Shown: positions 49,702 through 58,254 of the stretch, piece by piece
How positions within the stretch are numbered: position 1 is the first letter of the stretch
Layout: each line of letters starts with the position of its first letter
Source: Verrucomicrobiota bacterium
GTDB lineage: Bacteria > Verrucomicrobiota > Verrucomicrobiia > Palsa-1439
Reading direction: 5' to 3'
Assembly (NCBI GenBank): GCA_003152315.1
Contig: PLZV01000023.1
Coordinates: 30,640-94,639, forward strand
Length of the DNA stretch: 64,000 nt
Program-made: the position numbers and the translations under genes
Notes under the pieces: model-generated
Database searches by the model: none
What the model was told of the DNA's origin: nothing
What the model saw: the letters and a program-made list of their open reading frames with translations, nothing else

Positions 49702-50373
49702 CTACAAGAGTTCGCCGAAGAGATTATCGCAGATTTGGCGGGCGGCGGTGGGGAGGGCTTTTTTGCCGTGGGGGGCCACGCCGAGCAGTGGGACTTTGCA
49801 GAGTTCTGGCAGAAACTGAATGTTTGTTCTTTCGGCCAAACCATGACGACCGCCAGCGGTGTCGTTGAGCACGAGGCCGGCGATCTTCAATCTGTATGAG
49901 TTGGACTGGTGGACTGTCAGCAGGGTGTGATTGATTGTCCCGAGACCGAGGCGGGCGACGATTACGAGTGGGAGTTTCAACTCTTTCGCCAGGTCGGCGA
50001 CGAAGTAGTTTTCACGGATGGGGACGAGAAGGCCCCCTGCCCCTTCGACAAGAACCACGGAATAGTTGGCGGCCAATTGCTGGTACGCGCGAAGAATCTT
50101 GCGGAGGTCGATGGACTTGCGCTCGAGTTTTGCCGCGACGCTCGGCGCGAGCGGGTGGCGCAGATAGATGGGATTGATCATGTCGAGCGGCTGCTCGTGA
50201 TCCATGATTGACGCGTAGATCTCGGCGTCGTGTCGTCCGCCCTTACCGCAGGCGATGGGTTTGAAGGCAGCGGCGGACACGCCGCGCCGCCGCAATTCGG
50301 TCAGCAGCGCGGCGGTGACATGCGTTTTGCCGACGGCGGTATCAGTTCCCGTTATGAAGAGGTTCTGTTGCAT
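49702..50373 (-). CDS. bioD: ATP-dependent dethiobiotin synthetase
   Basis: LFITGTDTAVGKTHVTAALL, FKPIACG, VLVEGAGGLLVPI, ARLGLGTINHTLLT. Confidence 0.92.
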   Translation of the reverse strand: MQQNLFITGTDTAVGKTHVTAALLTELRRRGVSAAAFKPIACGKGGRHDAEIYASIMDHEQPLDMINPIYLRHPLAPSVAAKLERKSIDLRKILRAYQQLAANYSVVLVEGAGGLLVPIRENYFVADLAKELKLPLVIVARLGLGTINHTLLTVHQSNSYRLKIAGLVLNDTAGGRHGLAERTNIQFLPELCKVPLLGVAPHGKKALPTAARQICDNLFGELL

Positions 50374-51586
50374 CGGTTCCAGGTTCGATTGTTCTCGTGC
50401 ACGCCGCTACGGCCAGGACGGACAACAGCGGGATGATGGGATAACGATACCGGCTATTTCCCTCGGAACAGATGCTGAGCGCAAGGAAGTACAACACCAG
50501 CATCGTCAGGAAGGCAAGCCCGCGCGGGTGACGGAGTGATCCACAAATCGCCAATACCACCAGCGCCAGCATGGCCGCTGTGTCAACGATCAGCCGCCAT
50601 CGTGCTGCCGGCTGGGGATTGAGCAAGAAGGCTTCCAGGGTCCGCTTGCCCGGCCCCAACAGCGTTTCACCCGTGCCTTTCACTATTTCCGGCAGCCGCC
50701 GCCATGGTTTTGTGCCGAGCGTCTCATAGATGACCTTCGCCTGCTCTCGCTCGGTTTTCTCGAATGCTTCACGTCCGTCAAAGAACTCAAGTGATCCGGT
50801 GCGTTCGAGCAATCGCGCGCGCGCCACGTCCGTGGACACGCCCGTCCGTTGCGCTTCGAGGCGGGCCGCCCAGCCGGTTACGGTGGAGTTTTGCGCCGAC
50901 AAACTGTAGAACCAGTGACCGGTCAACGAAGCGTTCCTTGCCATCCATAATCCAATCAACGGCAAAAAGCCGATGAGGAAGAAGACGACCGGTCGCCAGC
51001 GCATTCGCCACAAAAGCGCCGCGGCCAACACCACCAACGGCAGCCACATGGCGATGGCGCGGCACAATGTTGCCAGCGCCCAGAGCACGCCGCAGAGCCA
51101 CCACGCATAAGTCTGGTCTCGACGCCACACCAGCAGACAGATGCCCGCCAACAAAAACAACGTGAACAACGTTTCCGTCATAACAAGGCAGACACGCACT
51201 ACGGAATTTGGGTCCAAGGCGGTCAACAGTCCGGCGATCATTGCGCCTCCCGAACTCAACCATCGAGATGCGAGAATCACCGTCAACGCGCAGCCGATGG
51301 CAGCCAGCACACAGTTGGCGACCAACAGCACACCGAGATGGTCACCGAAGATCCTCATCAGAGCCGCGAGAAACACCGGATAGGCTGGCGGCCGATTGAT
51401 GTCCGGCAACTCGCGTCCGTCGGCTGCTGTAGCCACAAAACCTTTTCCCAGGGCCACATTACGCCCGAGTTCACGGTAAAAATCCGGATTCTGGTCCGGC
51501 CGCAACTGTGGCAGCAACAGCGCCACAACGCTCAGCCGCACGAGCAGCGCCACCACGAATACAAAGATTGCTGGTCGCAGGTTCAT
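50342..51586 (-). CDS. Glycosyltransferase family 39-like integral membrane protein
   Basis: PDQNPDFYRELGRNVALGKGF...INRPPAYPVFLAALMRIFGDH, multiple TM helices. Confidence 0.8.
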   Translation of the reverse strand: MNLRPAIFVFVVALLVRLSVVALLLPQLRPDQNPDFYRELGRNVALGKGFVATAADGRELPDINRPPAYPVFLAALMRIFGDHLGVLLVANCVLAAIGCALTVILASRWLSSGGAMIAGLLTALDPNSVVRVCLVMTETLFTLFLLAGICLLVWRRDQTYAWWLCGVLWALATLCRAIAMWLPLVVLAAALLWRMRWRPVVFFLIGFLPLIGLWMARNASLTGHWFYSLSAQNSTVTGWAARLEAQRTGVSTDVARARLLERTGSLEFFDGREAFEKTEREQAKVIYETLGTKPWRRLPEIVKGTGETLLGPGKRTLEAFLLNPQPAARWRLIVDTAAMLALVVLAICGSLRHPRGLAFLTMLVLYFLALSICSEGNSRYRYPIIPLLSVLAVAACTRTIEPGTDATEPLHNGN

Positions 51587-53796
51587 AGCAATGACAGCGC
51601 ATCCACATCCACACTGGCGCTCACGTCATTCGGCATCTTGGTCGCGGTCATGACCTTGCCGACGGCTTCGACCAGCAACTGAATCTGCGCGCTGCGCATG
51701 ACGATTTGATAGCGGTACTGGTTCTGTACTTTCGCGAGCGGCGCGGGGGTCGCCCCGCCCATCAAGACCTTGAGGTTGACCGTCTGTTTCTCAAATCCCT
51801 TGGCCAACGCTTCCGCGACGAACCGGGCCTTTTCCTCGCTACGGCTGCGGACGGTAACACAAACCATGCGCGTGGCAGGCGGGTATTGGAGTTCCTGGCG
51901 AATCTCTATTTCCTGCTCGTAGAACCCGATGAAATCATGTTGCCGCGCGTATTGGATCGCGGAATGAAACGGGGTGAAGCTTTGCACGATGACTTCGCCC
52001 TCGACATCGCCGCGGCCGGCGCGACCGGCGACCTGCACGAGGAGTTGGAAGGTCCGTTCCGCGGCGCGAAAGTCGGGCATGTGCAGGGCCATGTCGGCGT
52101 AAATGATGCCGACGAGCGTTACGTTTGGAAAGTGCAATCCTTTCGCGATCATTTGCGTGCCGACGAGGATGTCGATTTTACCCACGCGGAAATCGCCGAG
52201 GATTTCGCGGTAGAGGGATTTGCGGGTCATCATGTCGGAATCCATCCGTTGCACGCGAGCCTTGGGGAATGACTTCTGGATCGCTGACTCCACCTTCTCC
52301 GTGCCCATGCCGCCGTATTTAATTGCGGGATCGCGGCACTCGGGACATTTGTCCGGCACGCGGCCGACGAAGCCGCAGAGGTGGCAGAGCAACTGCGCGG
52401 CCTTGCGATGGTACGTGAGCGACACGCTGCAGTTCGGGCATTTTGCCACGTAACCGCATTTCGGGCAGAACATGTGGGTCGCGTAGCCGCGACGATTGAG
52501 AAAGAGAATGACTTGTTCGCTTTTGTCAAGGCGGGCCTGGATTGCGTCCCGTAATTTACGGGAGAGGACAAATAATCCTTTTTGGCGGATGACTTCCTGG
52601 CGCATGTCGATAATGCGCATGAGCGGCATCTTCTGATTGTCGACGCGCGAGGGCAGAGAGGTCAACGTGTAGCGACCGCGTTGCGCGTTGTAGAAGGATT
52701 CGAGCGCCGGGGTGGCGGAGCCGAGCACGACGGCGGCGTGTTCGATTTTGCCGCGCATGACGGCGACGTCGCGGGCGTTGTAGCGCGGGGCTTCTTCCTG
52801 CTTGTAGCTGGTCTCGTGTTCCTCGTCGACAACGATGAGGCCGAGGGCCTGCACGGGCGCGAAGACGGCAGAGCGCGGGCCGATGACGATATGCGATTGG
52901 CCGTCGCGAATCTTGTGCCACTGGTCATGCCGTTCGCCGGCGCTGAGGTTGCTGTGCAAGACCGTGACTTCCTGTTTTTGAAAGCGCGCGCGGAAACGTT
53001 CGACGGTCTGCGGGGTGAGCGCGATTTCTGGGACAAGCACGATGGAGTCCTTGCCCTGATGCAGCGCGTGTTCGATGGCTTGCAGATAGATCTCCGTCTT
53101 GCCGCTGCCCGTCACGCCGTGGATGAGGACGGGTTTCTGGGGTTTGTCGATGGCGGCATTGCAGAGTTCGAGGGCCTTCTGTTGGTCAGCGGTGAGAACC
53201 AACGCTTCGGAGGGCAGAAACACCTCGCCGCCGAATGGGTCGCGGTCGTCAATCTGTTCGCTGAGTTGAACGTAACCTTTTTCGGCGAGCTTCTTGATCG
53301 CAGCCCCATCCGTGTCCGCGAGCTTCAGGAGCTTCGAGAGGAACATGCCCGGTGATTTCTGCAAAATCTCCAGGGCACGGGCTTGTTTCGGGGCGCGTTT
53401 CTTGAGCTTTAACAAGTCTTCCGGCGAAATCTTGCCGGGCTTGACGTATTGGCGTTCTTTCCAACTGATCTTGCCCTTGCGCACCACTTCCGGCAGCGCA
53501 CATTTCACGCACAACTCGACCGGACAACAGTAGTACTTGCCCATCCAGCGGGTGAGTTCGAGAACTTTGTCGCCCAGCAGCGGCTTCTTGCCGATGACGT
53601 CCCCTATCTCTTTCAGCTGCGGGTACTGCGAGTCGTCCGCCAGCCCGACCACATAGCCTTGTGCGGTTCTTTTGCCGAACGGGACGGCGACGCGGGAGCC
53701 AATCTGCACCGCGCCCGCCAGTCGTGGCGGAATGCGGTAATCGAACTCGCGGTCGAGCGCGAGGTCGACGACGATCTTGGCGATGGATTGGCTCAC
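51583..53796 (-). CDS. priA: Primosomal protein N' (replication restart helicase PriA)
   Basis: VLIHGVTGSGKTEIYLQAI, DEEHETSYKQEEAPRYNARDVA, zinc motif CPKCGYVAKCPNCSVSLTYH, GTQMIAKGLHFPNVTLVG. Confidence 0.96.
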   Translation of the reverse strand: MSQSIAKIVVDLALDREFDYRIPPRLAGAVQIGSRVAVPFGKRTAQGYVVGLADDSQYPQLKEIGDVIGKKPLLGDKVLELTRWMGKYYCCPVELCVKCALPEVVRKGKISWKERQYVKPGKISPEDLLKLKKRAPKQARALEILQKSPGMFLSKLLKLADTDGAAIKKLAEKGYVQLSEQIDDRDPFGGEVFLPSEALVLTADQQKALELCNAAIDKPQKPVLIHGVTGSGKTEIYLQAIEHALHQGKDSIVLVPEIALTPQTVERFRARFQKQEVTVLHSNLSAGERHDQWHKIRDGQSHIVIGPRSAVFAPVQALGLIVVDEEHETSYKQEEAPRYNARDVAVMRGKIEHAAVVLGSATPALESFYNAQRGRYTLTSLPSRVDNQKMPLMRIIDMRQEVIRQKGLFVLSRKLRDAIQARLDKSEQVILFLNRRGYATHMFCPKCGYVAKCPNCSVSLTYHRKAAQLLCHLCGFVGRVPDKCPECRDPAIKYGGMGTEKVESAIQKSFPKARVQRMDSDMMTRKSLYREILGDFRVGKIDILVGTQMIAKGLHFPNVTLVGIIYADMALHMPDFRAAERTFQLLVQVAGRAGRGDVEGEVIVQSFTPFHSAIQYARQHDFIGFYEQEIEIRQELQYPPATRMVCVTVRSRSEEKARFVAEALAKGFEKQTVNLKVLMGGATPAPLAKVQNQYRYQIVMRSAQIQLLVEAVGKVMTATKMPNDVSASVDVDALSLL

Positions 53797-53972
53797 GGCG
53801 GGAGCATACTACAGGAATCGAAGGACTGTCAGCCATCTGTCTTCATCATCGCAGACGATCAGCTTTCCAATTGACCGGTACCGGGATGATGGTTAATCTT
53901 AGACCCGCAGACCAAGCAAATGGCCGACACACGAGTTTGTGTGAATACTACTGTTAGGCGCCTCTCGCGACA

Positions 53973-54537
53973 TTGCCCGTGCAATTGATCCTTGTGAATA
54001 GAGGACGTGAGTTTTGCGATGTTCTTCGCGTGCAGTTCCGTGCTCATCCAGAGGTTGAGATTGTCTGTGGGCGATTTGAAGATCTGCCAGTATTTGATTG
54101 CGTCATCACCACCGGCAATTCGTTCGGTTTAATGGATGCGGGTATGGATTTGGCTGTGGTGCGTTACTTTGGAAGCCACGTCATGGAACGCATTCAAAAA
54201 CGGATTCTTGACGATTACCTTGGAGAGCAACCTGTTGGCATGCGTCATTGTGCCCACTGACCATGTGTCGCATCCGTTCGTAGCACACGCCCCGACCATG
54301 CGCGTGCCAATGAATATCCAGGGCACGGACCATGTTTACCTCGCCATGTGGGCGGCTCTTACTGCCGTCCACCGCCATAATCGTTCCGAATCCAGGCAGA
54401 TACAATCGGTCGCGTGTCCAGGGCTCGGTACGGGCACCGGGGGGATGGATTCTCTTGAGGCCGCACTACAGTTATGCCTGGCCTACGAACATCACCGGCG
54501 TGTACCGCAGTTCATCAACCCATCGTTCGCACAGTAG
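53973..54537 (+). pseudogene. Macro-domain protein split by a frameshift
   Basis: Frame 1: RFEDLPVFDCVITTGNSFGLMDAGMDLAVVRYFG...LDDYLGEQPVG; frame 2: ACVIVPTDHVSHPFVAHAPTMRVPMNIQGTDHVYLAMWAAL...SVACPGLGTGTGG. Confidence 0.7.
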
Positions 54538-54648
54538 GCGCCATGAGCGGGTATATTATGGCGGCAATTGGGGATTCAAGCACCCGCGAACAACCAACGT
54601 CTGAGGCAAGGACAGAAAGGGTCATGGGTTGCGGGGGACGGGACGGTC

Positions 54649-54687
54649 GGCGGGATACCTACACGACAGGCATCCCGCCCTACAACA
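54649..54687. repeat. Dispersed palindromic repeat, copy 1
   Basis: GGCGGGATACCTACACGACAGGCATCCCGCCCTACAACA. Confidence 0.8.
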
Positions 54688-54775
54688 GCACGCCGCATCC
54701 ACGCATGCGCAGCCATCCAAGGGACAAAGAAAAAAAGAGCTTGCCATTGTATCGATTCGCGATATACTACGGGCG

Positions 54776-55495
54776 ATGAGACGGTTGAGGAAATCTACGG
54801 GGCGGATCATGAAGTTGCCGCCGGAGGTGCGGGAGGAGATCAATCGAAAGCTGGACTCTGCCTGGGAGTATCGGTCGATTCGGAAATGGCTTTTTGAGCA
54901 GGTGGCGGAGTGTGACGTGCCGGCGTTGGAGCTGGTGAAGGGGGATTCGTATTCGTTGGCGTGGTTGCGGGCGGCGAAGAGCACGGAGCATGCGTGGCAT
55001 CATTGTGAGTTGGCGTTGGGGAATTGGTTTCGAACGCATCACGAGGTGTGGCTTAAATTGCAGGTGCAGGGGAGTGAGTCGATGCGGTTGGTGAAGCGGG
55101 CGGGTCTGCTGACGCGGGAGGCGGTGGCGTGTACACAGGAAAGCGGCGGGATACCTACACAACAGGCATCCCGCCCTACAACAGCGGGGGGCGCGTCGAC
55201 TACAATCGAGGGCGGGAACGTGATGATGCGGTCGGTATTGATCGATGCGATCAGCACGATTCAGGGCGGCAGCAAAGATCCGAAGGACATCGCGCAGTTG
55301 GCGAATGCCTGGGCGCGGTTGAACCAGACGAACACGGAGGCGGAGAAGTTGCAGTTGAAGACGGAGAGTGCGGAGGAAATCGCGTTTGAGGCGCTGGGGA
55401 AAGAGATTCGCGGTATGCCGGAGACGAGGGAGCTGTTTAAGAAGCTACATGAGGTATTCAAGCGGGAGAAGGCGGCCCTTCCGCAGTCAAAGTGA
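54776..55495 (+). CDS. Phage Mu Gp27/DUF3486-like or terminase-small-subunit-like protein with an in-frame repeat insertion
   Basis: KLPPEVREEINRKLDSAWEYRSIRKWLFEQ; internal ESGGIPTQQASRPTTAGG encoded by the repeat at 55145-55183. Confidence 0.55.
   Translation: MRRLRKSTGRIMKLPPEVREEINRKLDSAWEYRSIRKWLFEQVAECDVPALELVKGDSYSLAWLRAAKSTEHAWHHCELALGNWFRTHHEVWLKLQVQGSESMRLVKRAGLLTREAVACTQESGGIPTQQASRPTTAGGASTTIEGGNVMMRSVLIDAISTIQGGSKDPKDIAQLANAWARLNQTNTEAEKLQLKTESAEEIAFEALGKEIRGMPETRELFKKLHEVFKREKAALPQSK
55145..55183. repeat. Dispersed palindromic repeat, copy 2, inside a CDS
   Basis: GGCGGGATACCTACACAACAGGCATCCCGCCCTACAACA. Confidence 0.8.
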
Positions 55496-55506
55496 ATGTG
55501 GTCGGA

Positions 55507-55541
55507 GTCCCGCAATTCTGCGGGATGCCGCCAGTGCGGCA
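55507..55541. repeat. GTCCCGCAATTCTGCGGGATGCCGCCAGTGCGGCA palindromic repeat
   Basis: Read directly; related copies at 55634, 56524, 56672, 57586. Confidence 0.85.
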
Positions 55542-55544
55542 GAT

Positions 55545-55739
55545 GCGCGTCAAGCGGCGTTCGATGAATTAGGGAAGGACGTTCGCGGCAATCCTGAGGC
55601 GTTGGAGTTGTTCTACAAGTTGCGTGAGGTGATGTCCCGTAATTCTACGGGATGCCGTCCCGTAATTCTACGAGGATGCTGCCAATGCAGCACGAGGGCG
55701 GCAGAGCGGGAGAAGAAGGTCTCTACAAAGTCGGGGTAG
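55545..55739 (+). pseudogene. Duplicated C-terminal tail of the 54776-55495 gene
   Basis: AAFDELGKDVRGNPEALELFYKLREV versus IAFEALGKEIRGMPETRELFKKLHEV at the end of the upstream gene; interrupted by a palindromic repeat. Confidence 0.7.
55634..55703. repeat. Long composite palindromic repeat
   Basis: GTCCCGTAATTCTACGGGATGCCGTCCCGTAATTCTACGAGGATGCTGCCAATGCAGCACGAGGGCGGCAG. Confidence 0.85.
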
Positions 55740-55789
55740 ATTTGTGCTTTCCTAGCGGTTCCATAAGAGGTGTAATCAATATTCAAACC

Positions 55790-56368
55790 ATGTTTCTACT
55801 AGTCTCAGGGTCAGGGGGCGCCGGCAAATCTCACTCGATGCAATACCTACGACAATGGTACCCGGCGGTCAGCATTCGTGATTTAGATGAATATGGCGTC
55901 CCAGCGGGTAAAGCCGAAAGGCAAGAAAGGCTGGAGAAGTGGGTTCAGGAAGCGCTACGGCTCCAGAAACTTGGTGAGTCCCTCATTCTTGTCGGTCAAT
56001 CACCGTTTGGCGAGCTTTTGGCCTGTCCGTCCACGCCGGAACTGAACAGCGCGGGAGGTTGCCTGCTGGATTGTCACGATCACGTGAGAATCAGGCGCTT
56101 GAACCAGCGCGGTGACAACTGGGGGAGTATGGAGATGCTCAGTTGGGCCTGTTGGCATCGGATGCATGCGATTGACCCGCAGTGGCGACAGGATGTGATT
56201 CGCGATGGGTGCTGGGAAAAACTCTGTTGGGACCGATGGATCGGGTGGACGGCTGACGATCCTCGATGGAAGGTAAGAATCATTGATACATCCACTCTTT
56301 CCGGTGAAGAGGTGGCGAAACAGATTCACTCCATCGCCGCAGAAACCGTCACCAATCCTTTGCAATAG
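55790..56368 (+). CDS. P-loop kinase/ATPase-like protein of unknown function
   Basis: MFLLVSGSGGAGKSHSMQYL Walker A; VSIRDLDEYG. Confidence 0.65.
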   Translation: MFLLVSGSGGAGKSHSMQYLRQWYPAVSIRDLDEYGVPAGKAERQERLEKWVQEALRLQKLGESLILVGQSPFGELLACPSTPELNSAGGCLLDCHDHVRIRRLNQRGDNWGSMEMLSWACWHRMHAIDPQWRQDVIRDGCWEKLCWDRWIGWTADDPRWKVRIIDTSTLSGEEVAKQIHSIAAETVTNPLQ

Positions 56369-56400
56369 AAAATGCCGAAGAATGCGCTGAGAGGTGTGGT

Positions 56401-56844
56401 ATGAAGAAATCAAAAGTGATCAGTTTTGTTGCGACGCGGAAACCGGCGGAGGCGCGGAAGTTTTATGAGGAGACGTTGGGGTTGAAGTTTGTGAGCGATG
56501 ATCCGTTTGCGATTGTGTTTGATGTCCCGCAATTCTGCGGGATGCCGCCGCGGCATGCCATGGATATAATGTTAAGGGTGCAGAAGGTGAAGGAATTGGA
56601 ACCAGCGAGGCATACGGTGTTGGGGTGGGAGGTGGCGGATATTTCTGCGGAGGTGAAGAGGTTGAGTGGAAGTCCCGCAATGCTGCGGGATGCCGCCAGC
56701 GCGGCAAAGGGGGTTCGGTTTGAGCGTTTCGAGGGTATGGGCCAGGATGAGTTGGGGATTTGGAGTGCGCCGTCGGGGGCGAAGATTGCGTGGTTTAAGG
56801 ACCCGGACGGAAACACACTCTCCCTAACGCAGTTCCCATCCTGA
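56401..56844 (+). CDS. VOC/glyoxalase superfamily protein with two in-frame palindromic-repeat insertions
   Basis: ISFVATRKPAEARKFYEETLGLKFVSDDPFAIVFD...MDIMLRVQKVKELEPARHTVLGWEVADI...GVRFERFEGMGQDELGIWSAPSGAKIAWFKDPDGNTLSLTQF. Confidence 0.88.
   Translation: MKKSKVISFVATRKPAEARKFYEETLGLKFVSDDPFAIVFDVPQFCGMPPRHAMDIMLRVQKVKELEPARHTVLGWEVADISAEVKRLSGSPAMLRDAASAAKGVRFERFEGMGQDELGIWSAPSGAKIAWFKDPDGNTLSLTQFPS
56524..56559. repeat. Palindromic repeat inside VOC gene, copy 1
   Basis: GTCCCGCAATTCTGCGGGATGCCGCCGCGGCATGCC encoding VPQFCGMPPRHA. Confidence 0.8.
56672..56706. repeat. Palindromic repeat inside VOC gene, copy 2
   Basis: GTCCCGCAATGCTGCGGGATGCCGCCAGCGCGGCA encoding SPAMLRDAASAA. Confidence 0.85.
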
Positions 56845-57188
56845 CGTAGTTCCCGTGATGATGAGCAATCCGAGAGTCCGGGCGGCTTTTCACAAATTCA
56901 GTATTTCATCTTTTCTGAATTCATGAATTGATAGATGGACACTGGAGGATTGCTTTAGTCGATCTATCGGACAGGCTGAGGACAAGGGAGAAGTAAAAAA
57001 GGTTGAAGGCGGAATTACGGACTGAGGATGGTGCGACTCGGCTTCGTGCGGTATAGTTTGATGATGAAGGTATCCTCCTTCGCTAAGGCTACGGCGGACG
57101 AGATTTCTGCTATTATTCACTATGAAATTGGAGGCAATCTCGTGATTGTGGTTGAAACAGATGTGGGACGTCCGCCGTCGCTAAAGCT

Positions 57189-57581
57189 ATGGCGCGACGA
57201 GATGGCGCGATTGTTAACATGATTAAAATAGAAGCTGAGCCATCTCGGAACCTTTTGACGATGACGTATTGTGGGCACGTTGTGCCTAGTGATTTTGATC
57301 GGGCGATGGGAGATCTTCAGGCGGCGCTCGCGCATTTGCCACCTGGGTTCCGGTTGTTGACGGATCTGGGAGGGTTGGAGTCGATGGATTATGCCTGTGC
57401 GCCGTTGATTGATACGGTGATGGATCTGACCAACGCGCGAGGAGTGTCGGAGGTCATTAGAATAGTTCCTGATCCCCGTAAAGACATCGGGTTCCAAGTC
57501 ATGTCATATTTCCACTATGGCCCTGGTGTCAACATTGTCACTGTTGAGACGGTGGCGGAGGCAGAACGGGCATTGGGGTAG
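57189..57581 (+). CDS. STAS/SpoIIAA-like protein of unknown function (start uncertain, possibly 57219)
   Basis: MIKIEAEPSRNLLTMTYCGHVVPSDFDRAMGDLQAALAHLPPGFRLLTDLGGLESMDYACAPLIDTVMDL. Confidence 0.6.
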   Translation: MARRDGAIVNMIKIEAEPSRNLLTMTYCGHVVPSDFDRAMGDLQAALAHLPPGFRLLTDLGGLESMDYACAPLIDTVMDLTNARGVSEVIRIVPDPRKDIGFQVMSYFHYGPGVNIVTVETVAEAERALG

Positions 57582-57585
57582 TCTC

Positions 57586-57656
57586 GTCCCGCAATTCTGC
57601 GGGATGCCGTCCCGTAATTTTACGAGGATGCTGCCAGTGCAGCACGAGGGCGGCAG
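57586..57656. repeat. Long composite palindromic repeat
   Basis: GTCCCGCAATTCTGCGGGATGCCGTCCCGTAATTTTACGAGGATGCTGCCAGTGCAGCACGAGGGCGGCAG, near-identical to 55634-55703. Confidence 0.85.
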
Positions 57657-57784
57657 TGCGGATCGTGCCTGATCCGAAGAAGGATATTGGGTTTAGGGTG
57701 ATGTCGTATTTCCATTATGCCGCGGATGTGGGGATTGTAACGGTTGAGACGATGGAAGAAGCGGAGCGGGCGCTGGCGGGGTGA
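57657..57784 (+). pseudogene. Duplicated C-terminal tail of the 57189-57581 gene
   Basis: VRIVPDPKKDIGFRVMSYFHYAADVGIVTVETMEEAERALAG-stop versus IRIVPDPRKDIGFQVMSYFHYGPGVNIVTVETVAEAERALG-stop. Confidence 0.85.
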
Positions 57785-57897
57785 TTTCTCCTGAATGTAT
57801 GGACCTGACCCGAGGCAGGCTCTTTTCATGAATTCAGTATTGCCGCGACAACTACATCGCGGCGTGTCGCGCAACTAGTGTTGCACTCCGCTTCAGA

Positions 57898-57924
57898 AAT
57901 TCAGTATTTCAGAAATACTGAATT
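57898..57924. repeat. Perfect 13-bp-arm palindrome
   Basis: AATTCAGTATTTC-A-GAAATACTGAATT. Confidence 0.8.
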
Positions 57925-58254
57925 TCAGCTTTTCTGAATTTGCAGAAAGATCGAGGGAGTAGTGGTGTGGGCGATTGGTGGAGAGGCGGATTAGGAGCGG
58001 GGCGGTTGATGGAGTGTGGGATCAGTAGCGGGGTGTATCAGTATCAGTTCGTAATGCTCACGCCCATTCGCATTACCCTGCGGGTTGCGACCTGGGCACT
58101 ACATGGTCGCGTCTCGTCAGACTCGGCTTCGAAACAACGCGAGGCGGTCGCGCAACTTCCCAAGTTGCTTGGCTCGCGGTGAAAACAGCGGCGGGGGCGT
58201 TGGCGGGGTGATTTTTCTCCTAAATGCATAATGAATAGACCTGACCTCAAGTCG

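Noticed and set aside
52582-53355. 257-aa plus-strand ORF
   Set aside because: Antisense to priA; no recognisable motif.
55500-57700. CRISPR array
   Set aside because: Repeats are palindromic but irregularly spaced, lie inside genes and have no uniform spacers or cas genes.
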